Assembly: GCF_025145645.1 (NCBI RefSeq)
Contig: NZ_CP102252.1
Location: forward strand, 2,914,001-2,978,000
Length of the DNA stretch: 64,000 nucleotides
Source: Alistipes senegalensis JC50
GTDB taxonomy: Bacteria; Bacteroidota; Bacteroidia; Bacteroidales; Rikenellaceae
Direction: 5' to 3'
Positions 27,301 through 34,212 of this stretch are shown here, piece by piece (the stretch's first letter is position 1; each line of letters starts with the position of its first letter). The notes beneath the pieces are model-generated. The model worked only from the letters and a program-made list of their open reading frames with translations, did not search any database and had not been told where the DNA came from. The translations under genes were made by a program, and so were the position numbers.

Positions 27301-27489
27301 CGTGCCGTTCGACGTGCCCGGCTCGACTACGGTCGCGCCGACGAGGGGCTGGCCGTCACCTTTGACAGTGCCCGAGAGGGTGAATTTCCCCCCCCCACTT
27401 TTCTGGGCGACGCCAAGTCCCGGTTGCAGCAGCGTTGCCGCCAGCAGGACGGTACACAGCCAATGAACTTTCGTCAATAGTTTCTTCAT
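24352..27489 (-). CDS. SusC-like TonB-dependent outer-membrane transporter
   Basis: 1045 aa. After the signal peptide comes a carboxypeptidase-regulatory-like domain (LSGTVKGDGQPLVGATV, about 36-110), then the TonB-dependent plug with VMVVAYGTMRKRDVTGSI and the SusC signature LYVVDGIPMEDIDGINPGDI, and a long beta-barrel ending with aromatic Phe (GAGINVKF). It imports oligosaccharides with energy from TonB. First gene of the leftward polysaccharide locus, with a good -7 box at 27576-27583. Odd feature: a run of nine G in the coding strand (27388-27396) just after the signal peptide, encoding three glycines. Confidence 0.96.
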   Translation of the reverse strand: MKKLLTKVHWLCTVLLAATLLQPGLGVAQKSGGGKFTLSGTVKGDGQPLVGATVVEPGTSNGTVTGADGKFSLSLSKRGASIQVSFIGYVTKTLTANADFLEVALDSDAQKIDEVMVVAYGTMRKRDVTGSITSISSESIERRAPANVFEALQGQVAGVQISAGSGQPGESSQINIRGISTFSAEGVKPLYVVDGIPMEDIDGINPGDITSIEVLKDAASAAMYGSRSANGVILITTKGGQEGAPRIDVKYLHTWGKLSHKLAQATRADRRKFDILRDTYHKDNATGYVDNASNQLINDSLNAAFNVDNDYQDLLFQWAQKDQVDLSVAGGTKRMKYFGSTGYYNERGIVPNTNFQRLTARINADYTAANWLTLHSRVSLGYSQKNGINEGQLMTAMLSRRPYFNLYYPDGTLAGVFQGQKSPLAQVKYTTDRTEYYQGNLYQGFELKLAKGLTFQTSINANLYLNKRQRVYPSMITDEWQKSNSGYAADNLNWNWLNENVLTYKNKWGNHNFSALVGFSEQQWRTDQTVLSGINSSTDFIPTMNAFAANLTLNETGTWQSNHSMASLFARVTYDFKAKYLIQATFRRDGSSRFSKGNRWGNFPSVSAAWRLSDENFMSFSRRALDDAKIRVSWGITGNEQIGNYDYLYSYATGDIYDGVGGVYPARLAVDNLRWEETRQVDVGLDLSFFNSRLTITADYYDKYTDGLLANRELPKESGFSTMRTNVGEVSNRGFEFSIAGDLVRTKDFRWNASFNISRNWNTVEKLAEGEPYLENDLWWMAEGGSIGDFYGYKQINIFPYDESNAFTPDTWQQLTPVFENGSFSHYTLDGQVYNGSYVQKKLPNGKPFRGGDVNWEESAGSRDGVIDENDRMIIGNALPTYTGGLSTNFTYKNFGLFVSFYYSFGGQIYNYAEHQRNMFLYTSTTPSPHVINNMWIHQGDQALYPRPYNDEYNNARYANSFYVEDSDYIRLSNVRLSYDLPERWIKSLRIKALQVYIFGNNLMTWTSYSGYDPEFSSSNPLQIGRDTYRYPMKREFGAGINVKF

Positions 27490-27575
27490 GATTGTAATTA
27501 GTTAGTTGGTTTTATGTTGTGAATGATTGTAGCGTGCCTGTCGCTTCCGTTCGCTCCGGGGGAACGGGTCCAAGG

Positions 27576-27583
27576 CAAAGTTA
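27576..27583 (-). promoter_or_regulatory. Promoter -7 box for the susC-led polysaccharide locus
   Basis: TAACTTTG on the minus strand, about 87 bases before the susC ATG, leaving an untranslated leader of roughly 80 bases. No extracytoplasmic sigma/anti-sigma or hybrid two-component regulator gene for the locus is present in the window. Confidence 0.5.
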
Positions 27584-27605
27584 TATAATTTTTTTGTTGG
27601 AAAAT

Positions 27606-27631
27606 GCCGTGTGTGTGCGTGCACACACGGC
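27606..27631. terminator. Hairpin downstream of cobQ
   Basis: gccgtgtgtgtg / cacacacggc inverted repeat between the cobQ stop and the susC promoter. Probable transcript end for cobQ, without a long U-run. Confidence 0.5.
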
Positions 27632-27717
27632 TCCGGACCCATAACACCGGATGCCGTGCGGCGCGCGGAAAAACGTCCGAGATGTTTTCGGAGGCCCCTG
27701 ATACCGTATTTTCGGGA

Positions 27718-29325
27718 CTAAGTGTCCGGCGTATCCCGGCTTTCCGGCGGGCGGCCGTTTGGGGTATTTTTTACGCTAACTAATTTTCGGGATGCTTCTC
27801 TTCCGGCGGGGCTTCCCGCACGGAGCTGTTTTCTGCGGCTCAGGATTTCGTAAAGCCGTTCCATGTCGGTGTTCCGGCGCACGCGATCGGCCAGCAGGTC
27901 GTACTGCCGGTCCTTGTAGGCGCGGGCGTCGGGGAGCTCAGTCCGGGGAAGCCGTGCTGCGAAGGGGCGCAGCAGTCGGTCGATGAAAAGGGAATTGTCG
28001 GCGATCCCGTGCAGGTAGGTTCCCAGGCAGTTCCCGGCGACGCAGCCGTCGCTGGTTCCGTCGGCGAGGCGTGCGAGCGGTTCCGCCGCGTGTCCGGGGA
28101 GCGGAGCGGTGCGTCCCATGTGGATTTCGTAGGCCGATCCCGTGCGGTCGTCGTCGGGGAGGGTGAACCGGATTTGCCGGGTGACCTTCTCGCCGGCCAG
28201 CACGGTTTCGACGGGCAGCAGTCCCAGTCCCGGCATCGTTTCCGTGTCGCTTTCGATGCGGTGCGGATCGCGGATGGTGCGGCCCATCATCTGATAACCG
28301 CCGCAGATGCCCGCCACGGTGCGTCCCGCTTCGGCCAGCCGGACGATCTGGTCGGCCAGCCCCTTGCGGCGGAGTTCCGCCAGGTCGGCCATCACGCTTT
28401 TGGACCCGGGCAGGAAGACGATGTCGGCATCGTCGAGCGCTTCGGGCGAATCGGTGTAATAGAGGCAGACGCCGGGACGGCGTTCCAGCGTATCGAAATC
28501 GGTGAAATTCGAGAGGTGGCGCAGCAGCACGACAGCGATGTTGACTTTGCCGGGTTCGGCCCGGCGGTGGCGCCGGTCGAGCGCCACGGAGTCTTCGGCT
28601 TCGATATGCACGTCGCGCAGGTAGGGGATCACGCCCAGCACGGGGATGCCGCAGAGTTTTTCGAGCATCCGGCGGCCTTCGTCGAAGAGGCTGATGTCGC
28701 CGCGGAACTTGTTGATGAAGATGCCTTTGACCAGCCGGCGTTCCCACGCTTCGAGCAGCTGCATCGTTCCGTACACCGAGGCGAACACTCCTCCGCGGTC
28801 GATGTCGGCCACCAGAAACACGTCCGCCCCGGCGTGGGCGGCCATCGGCATATTCACGAGGTCCGCATCGCGCAGGTTCAGTTCGCTGATGCTTCCGGCG
28901 CCTTCGAGCACCACGGGGTTGTAGCGCGCCGCCAGACGGTCGTAGGCGGCGCAGACCTCGCGCCGCAGGGCATCCCGCCCGGGCCCGGTGCGGAAGAATT
29001 CGGCGGCGGAGCTGTTTCCGGCGACCCGGCCGTTGAGGATCACCTGACAGACCTTGTCGGTGTTGGGTTTCAGCAGCAGCGGGTTCATGTCCGTATGGCA
29101 CTCCACGCCGGCGGCTTCGGCCTGCACGACCTGCGCCCTGCCCATCTCGCCGCCGTCGGCCGTCACATAGGAGTTCAGGGCCATGTTCTGGGCCTTGAAC
29201 GGTGCGGGGTCGTATCCGTCCTGGCGGAAAATGCGGCAGAAAGCCGCGGCGAGCAGGCTTTTGCCCACGTCGCTGCCCGTTCCGGCGAACATCGCCGGAT
29301 GCAGTCTTTTGTGTCGTTCGCTCAT
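27718..29325 (-). CDS. cobQ: Cobyric acid synthase (adenosylcobyrate amidase)
   Basis: 535-aa cytoplasmic enzyme that amidates adenosylcobyrinic a,c-diamide at b, d, e and g side chains using glutamine and ATP. The N-terminal dethiobiotin-synthetase-like ATPase begins MFAGTGSDVGKSLLAAAFCR (P-loop GTGSDVGKS). Further motifs are FKAQNMALNS and VLEGAGSISELNL. The C-terminal class I glutamine amidotransferase domain has the catalytic Cys in GICGGYQMMG and His in TYLHGI. No other cobalamin genes are adjacent, and I see no B12 riboswitch in the upstream region. The region upstream has been replaced by AT-rich mobile DNA. Confidence 0.95.
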   Translation of the reverse strand: MSERHKRLHPAMFAGTGSDVGKSLLAAAFCRIFRQDGYDPAPFKAQNMALNSYVTADGGEMGRAQVVQAEAAGVECHTDMNPLLLKPNTDKVCQVILNGRVAGNSSAAEFFRTGPGRDALRREVCAAYDRLAARYNPVVLEGAGSISELNLRDADLVNMPMAAHAGADVFLVADIDRGGVFASVYGTMQLLEAWERRLVKGIFINKFRGDISLFDEGRRMLEKLCGIPVLGVIPYLRDVHIEAEDSVALDRRHRRAEPGKVNIAVVLLRHLSNFTDFDTLERRPGVCLYYTDSPEALDDADIVFLPGSKSVMADLAELRRKGLADQIVRLAEAGRTVAGICGGYQMMGRTIRDPHRIESDTETMPGLGLLPVETVLAGEKVTRQIRFTLPDDDRTGSAYEIHMGRTAPLPGHAAEPLARLADGTSDGCVAGNCLGTYLHGIADNSLFIDRLLRPFAARLPRTELPDARAYKDRQYDLLADRVRRNTDMERLYEILSRRKQLRAGSPAGREASRKLVSVKNTPNGRPPESRDTPDT

Positions 29326-29370
29326 GTGCCGCTCTGTTTCGGGAGTCCGCCGGCCCGACGGGAACCGTGT

Positions 29371-29405
29371 AAAAAAAGACCATCGAGATCCGATGGTCTT
29401 TTTTT
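29371..29405. terminator. Strong bidirectional intrinsic terminator upstream of cobQ
   Basis: aaaaaaagaccatcg - agatc - cgatggtcttttttt: a perfect 15-bp stem including A/T runs on both sides, so it can stop transcription from either direction. Lying upstream of cobQ, it probably ended a former upstream gene and now also insulates cobQ from the mobile element. Confidence 0.8.
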
Positions 29406-29743
29406 CGTGTGGAGAATACGATTCGTGAACCTATTCGCTAAAGCCCCTTATTATCAAGGTGATAAATATGTCAAAAGTCGCGTAGTAACGCATTTGTAAC
29501 GGTTTCTTGTCTGCAATAGGCCGACTATTGTCAGTCAAGTGTCTGCTCGTTCATTACGAATACAAAGATAGAAAATTTTATTGATTTTTTATAGCTTAAA
29601 GTCTTTTTTCATTAACTGAATTATAAATTCTTATTTTATTGGATTGTATTCGCTTGACAGATTATGGGATAAATATCGCGATTTTCATCTTATTTCGTCT
29701 TTTTTATTATAACTTTGTATATCATTTTTAGTTAATAGAATAG
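29406..29743. other. Gap without a gene: probable left end of the integrative element
   Basis: About 340 bases with no supported reading frame. Composition falls sharply here from GC-rich to AT-rich. The stretch 29440-29520 (around gcatttgtaacggtttcttg) is a candidate for an attachment site, because in CTnDOT-type elements the genes beyond traQ lead to the element end; no att core could be confirmed without the other end. A leftward -7-like box (TATCTTTG, minus strand of 29563-29570) and the rightward dndC promoter (29710-29717) are also present. Confidence 0.35.
29710..29717 (+). promoter_or_regulatory. -7 box of the dnd operon promoter
   Basis: TAACTTTG, 26 bases upstream of the dndC ATG, in a very AT-rich region. 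No clear -33 TTTG. No DndB (the known repressor of dnd genes in other bacteria) is encoded nearby. Confidence 0.5.
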
Positions 29744-31084
29744 ATGACGAAGAGAATTGGGTATATAATAGATGAGATCCTTGATCAATATATGTACGCA
29801 GATCTAACTTTTCGTCCGTGGATCATTGGATTTAGTGGCGGGAAAGATTCTACTGTACTATTGACCCTTGTATGGTTGGCATTACGAAAAATCAAAGAAC
29901 AAACAATAGCTCCTTTTCAATTAAGACGTCCTATATATGTCGTTTGTAATGATACAATGGTGGAGAACCCTATTATTGCGACTTATGTAGACGAAGTTTT
30001 AAATACGATTGAGATAAAGGCGCGAGAAGAAGATTTGCCGATATTTGTTCGGAAAACAGTGCCTAAACTTGAAGATTCATTTTGGGTCAACGTAATCGGC
30101 AAGGGCTATCCTGTTCCCAATACCGCATTTCGATGGTGCACAGAAAAGATGAAAATAAAGCCTACAGCACGATTTATTACAGAGCAAGTAGATGAATGTG
30201 GAGAGGCAATTATCTTAATTGGAACAAGAAAAACAGAGAGCGCAACACGAGCTCGCTCTATTAAAAAACATGAAATTCACGGGAAACGACTTACCAACCA
30301 TACAATTCTTAAAAACACATATGTATATGCACCTATAAAGGAATTGATGTTGGAAGAAGTGTGGTATATTATTAATGCTATACCATCACCGTGGGGGTTC
30401 GATAATTCGATTCTATTCAATATTTATAAAGATGCAAGTGCCGATGATTATGAATGCCCTACTGTTGTAACGGACAAAAGTCATGGATCGTGTGGACAGA
30501 GTCGATTCGGATGTTGGACTTGTACAGTTGTCAAAGATGACAAATCCATGCGCTCTCTTATTCAGAATGGTCGAGAATGGATGCGGCCATTGTATGATTT
30601 TCGGTTACAGTTGGATCAAGAGAGAAATATTATAGAAAATAGAATGCCATTTAGACGCGATGGTAGGAAAGCGGTTAATGATATGGGTTCGTATGTATTT
30701 CGTTATCGAGCGAGTATCCTTGAACGGCTTTTGCAAATTCAATATGATTTGCAGCAAAAAGATCCCAATATAAAACTTATTACAGATCAAGAGTTGATCG
30801 CTATTCAGGTTAATTGGTATCGTGATTTTAATTTTACATTCCAAGTATCTGAGATATACAACAAGATATACAACACATCATTATATATGGAAGAAGTAAA
30901 AGTTAAAAATAAGTTAGAAGCAGATCTTATGAAAGAGGTTTGCAAGGATAACATTGAGGAGGGTGAACTGATCGAACAGTTGCTTTTACTTCAAAAAAGT
31001 AAATCTCTTATGCAAAGACGGCGTGGTTTGAAGAGCGAAATCGAATCGCGTATTGAGGAATTTGTAAAGAATAAAAAGAAATGA
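29744..31084 (+). CDS. dndC: DndC, DNA phosphorothioation sulfurtransferase (PAPS-reductase-like)
   Basis: 446 aa. The N-terminus (ITERs of the DndC type: PWIIGFSGGKDSTVLL) carries the PP-loop SGGKDS at residues 31-36, which binds ATP to activate the DNA phosphate. Four cysteines at 238, 250, 257 and 260 (the last three in SCGQSRFGCWTC) form the expected iron-sulfur ligand set. DndC takes sulfur from a cysteine desulfurase and, with DndD and DndE, replaces a non-bridging phosphate oxygen in DNA. Length is somewhat below the usual 500 or so. It overlaps dndD by 4 bases (ATGA), showing an operon. Codon and base use are far more AT-rich than the flanking chromosome. No dndA is adjacent; a housekeeping desulfurase would have to serve. 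Confidence 0.92.
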   Translation: MTKRIGYIIDEILDQYMYADLTFRPWIIGFSGGKDSTVLLTLVWLALRKIKEQTIAPFQLRRPIYVVCNDTMVENPIIATYVDEVLNTIEIKAREEDLPIFVRKTVPKLEDSFWVNVIGKGYPVPNTAFRWCTEKMKIKPTARFITEQVDECGEAIILIGTRKTESATRARSIKKHEIHGKRLTNHTILKNTYVYAPIKELMLEEVWYIINAIPSPWGFDNSILFNIYKDASADDYECPTVVTDKSHGSCGQSRFGCWTCTVVKDDKSMRSLIQNGREWMRPLYDFRLQLDQERNIIENRMPFRRDGRKAVNDMGSYVFRYRASILERLLQIQYDLQQKDPNIKLITDQELIAIQVNWYRDFNFTFQVSEIYNKIYNTSLYMEEVKVKNKLEADLMKEVCKDNIEEGELIEQLLLLQKSKSLMQRRRGLKSEIESRIEEFVKNKKK

Positions 31085-32693
31085 TAATAAAGGAAATAGA
31101 ACTTAATAATTTCCGTATCTATAAAGGAGTAAATACGATTGATTTAACTCCTGATGGAGATCGCAATATAATTATTGTGAGTGGAAATAATGGCTTCGGA
31201 AAAACAACATTTCTGATGTCATTAGTATGGTGTTTGTATGGCCGCCAAATGGATAAGGTCGATGATCTGTACCGCAAAGAAATTGAAGAAAAGGGCGGTT
31301 ATAGTAAATATATTGGGAATAGCCTTAATATTCAAGCAAAAAAAGAAGGAGAAACCCGTTTCTCCGTTTCTGTTACATTTACAGATGTCGAAATTCCGGA
31401 TGTCCCTTGTACGGATATAAAGATTACACGTTCGTACGATAGTGCAACAAACTATGACGATGAACTTGAAATATTTATAGATGGAAGAAAAAGCGATTTG
31501 TTTTCCGGCACAAAAGAAGATATTACGAAAGAAGAAGAAATCTTCATTCGAGATTATATTCTTCCTATTGAGATAGCGAAATTCTTTTTCTTTGATGCAG
31601 AAAAGATCGTTTCTTTTGCGCAAATCAATACTCCGGAGCAACGGCAAGATTTAAGTCGCGCATATTCGCAAGTTTTAGGGATTCAAAAATATGATGACCT
31701 GAAAAATGAATTGGAACGTATTCAAGATGACTATCGACGAGAATCGGCAAAACCGCAAGAACGGAAAGAGTTTACGGAGCTGATAGCTTCTATTGATTAT
31801 GCTGAAAGCGAAATCAGCAGATTGTCCGATGAAATCTCTAATTTGGAAGATGATCGTATTTTACAGCAGCATGAATCAAAAGAATTGCAAACCAAGCTGA
31901 TTCGAGAAGGAGACTTAATGACGCAGGAGGAATTGGAGCAATTGAATAAAAAACGAGACAATCTTTCTTCTGAAATGCATGAGGCAGAAGACGATCTGAA
32001 AGATCTTTATAATCTCATCCCTTTCGGATTGTCTGGAGGTCTCATATCGTCTATCCTTGATCAACTGAAAGAAGAAAAAGCGTACAAGCAAAATAAGTTA
32101 CAGCTGGAAGGTGTGAATGACAAAACCGATGTTATTCTCAGCGATATAGAAAATGCAAAACGAGATTTCAATCATTCGATAGATATTAAGGTACGAGATT
32201 TTTATGAAAGTCAAATCAGAAAACTTATAAAAAAGTATTTTTATAACGATCTTGATAATAATCGTTTTGAGCATTTTACTATGCTACACGATTTTACTGG
32301 CATACAAGAGAATGATTTCGCTTCCCTTGTGTCAAAGATAAAGGAAAGTAAATCATCTTTCGATGATTTGCATGGAAAATATACAAAGGCAAAAGCGGAA
32401 CTTTTTTCGATTGAAAGAAAAATAAGGGAAGCAGAAAAGAATGCAGAAAGCGATTATGTTCAAGAGTTAAGGAAGAAAAAGGAGTTGATAGATAGAAAAA
32501 TAGAGTCTATTTATCGGGATATTGCGGCTAAAGAAAATGAAAAAGAAGAGCTTTCTGATAAGATTATTGCAAATAAGAAACAGAAAGAGATCTTGTCGAA
32601 AAAGATAGCGGTGTCTAATCAAAATAAAGCTGTTGATGATGAAGCTTCAAGGTTGATTAGGACGATTCAACAGTTCTTGATTAAGTTTAAGGA

Positions 32694-33715
32694 ACCCGTT
32701 GGTTGAATTAAAATAAAGCATCTTTAACAAGACCAATTTTACGATGGTTACAGAAGTTGATGTATTGCAGCACGGTCATAGCAGCGATTTTTGCGGCAGT
32801 ACGTGTAAACAGTCCGCCTGTCTGCTTTGCATAATTGCGTACCATCATGAATTGGTCGTTAAGTTGAGAGAAAACGGTTTCGATTCGCTTCCTGAAACGC
32901 CTGTAAGCCCACGAAGGATTTCTCCAATTCTTTTGGTTCAAGCGATACGGGACTTCAAGCTTGATATGAGCCGTTTCGAAAAGGTCTTGTTGCACCTCAG
33001 CACTTAAATACCCCTTATCTCCAAGCATAAGACAGTCGTGATAATCCCACTTTGCATCATCCAGATAATGTATATCATGAACATTTGCAGCCGTTATATC
33101 ATAAGAGTGAATAACACCACTTATTCCACAGATAGCGTGGAGCTTATACCCATAGTAATACATTTGTTGGGAGGCGCAAAAGCCTTTGGAAGGTGCGCTT
33201 TGCGGATTATCATTTCCCATAACGCAACGCTTGGCTCGTGCCAGCTGGCATACTTTGACAGGCTTGGAGTCTATCACAAAGACATTTTCCCCACCGTCTA
33301 TGCTCTTGGCAATATCCCTGCGGATGTCTTCTGCAAGACAAGCCGTGAGTTTGCGACGGACGTTGAACTGTCTTCTGGATATAAGGTTAGGGATATGTTC
33401 GGGAGATTCAGCCAATCTCTTAAAGAGGTTGTTCTCGCTGTCATAACCGAATGCTTCGGCTGTAAGAGAAAGAGCTATAACTTCCAAATCAGAAAAGGTG
33501 GGAATAACTCCACGGCGAGATACATTGCCATGTTCATTTACACGATTTCCTGCAAATTTCTTGCAGATGTCGTTGATTTTTGTGAATTTTTCGATGAAGT
33601 TGTGCATACGACGGTTTGAACTCAATAGTTTGGATGCTATTAAGTTACTAAAAACCAGAAATATGCACAACCTTTCATTTGTCATTTTACTAACTTTTTA
33701 ATTCAACCAACGGGT
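32694..33715 (-). mobile_element. IS982-like insertion sequence, 1022 bp, intact
   Basis: Perfect 20-bp terminal inverted repeats (32694-32713 and 33696-33715) that begin with ACCCGTTGG and end with CCAACGGGT, as in the IS982 family, flanked by a 6-bp direct target duplication TAAGGA (32688-32693 and 33716-33721). One transposase gene fills the element on the minus strand. The perfect repeats, intact transposase and exact target duplication show a recent insertion. It lies inside dndD, opposite to the direction of dnd transcription. Confidence 0.92.
32708..33685 (-). CDS. Transposase, IS982-like DDE family
   Basis: 325 aa. DDE residues are suggested by FVIDSKPVKVC (first Asp), LMLGDKGYLSAEV (second Asp) and RFRKRIETVFSQLNDQF (Glu), the order and spacing expected for this family. 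The N-terminus (NFIEKFTKINDICKKFAG) matches typical IS982-type starts; an initial segment of about 25 residues may be extra, with an alternative start at the internal Met at residue 27. It moves the surrounding IS by cut-and-paste. The stop lies just inside the left terminal repeat. Confidence 0.9.
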   Translation of the reverse strand: MTNERLCIFLVFSNLIASKLLSSNRRMHNFIEKFTKINDICKKFAGNRVNEHGNVSRRGVIPTFSDLEVIALSLTAEAFGYDSENNLFKRLAESPEHIPNLISRRQFNVRRKLTACLAEDIRRDIAKSIDGGENVFVIDSKPVKVCQLARAKRCVMGNDNPQSAPSKGFCASQQMYYYGYKLHAICGISGVIHSYDITAANVHDIHYLDDAKWDYHDCLMLGDKGYLSAEVQQDLFETAHIKLEVPYRLNQKNWRNPSWAYRRFRKRIETVFSQLNDQFMMVRNYAKQTGGLFTRTAAKIAAMTVLQYINFCNHRKIGLVKDALF

Positions 33716-34212
33716 TAAGGATGAAAAGAAAAAGGCTTTGGCCAAGAAACTTGAAGATAAGCTGAAGAAATTTCTCCATAAGACAAATCTTGTCGATCGG
33801 GTCGTTGTAGATATAAATGGCAATGGCGATGATGTCGATATAAATTTGTACGATGCAGATAGCCGAAAGATTGATAAAGGAAATCTCTCTATGGGGGAAC
33901 GACAAATGTTTGCATCCGCTTTGTTGGGTGCGTTAGTTGATGAAACTGAAATAGAATTTCCGGTTTTCATTGATAGTCCAATGCAAAAATTTGACACAAG
34001 CCACACTCGAAATATTTTGACACAATTTTATCCGAACGTATCAAAGCAGGTCATTCTGTTCCCTCTTTTAATGAAAGAATTAACCGAGGATGAGTACAGA
34101 TTGATACAGCCGATTGTAAGTAAAGCATATTTGATCGATAATCAAAAGAACGGTTCGCGATTTTTGCCGATACAACCGGATCAAATTTTTATGGAATATA
34201 AGAATCGGAATT

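Noticed and set aside
22951..27480. Very long open frame on the plus strand (1509 codons) opposite susC/susD
   Set aside because: It mirrors the codon structure of the real genes on the other strand; composition is Val/Gly/Arg-rich without any domain, a known effect in GC-rich DNA.
29326..29743. Cobalamin riboswitch or tRNA gene upstream of cobQ
   Set aside because: No B12-box-like sequence and no cloverleaf could be traced; only a terminator and AT-rich DNA are seen.
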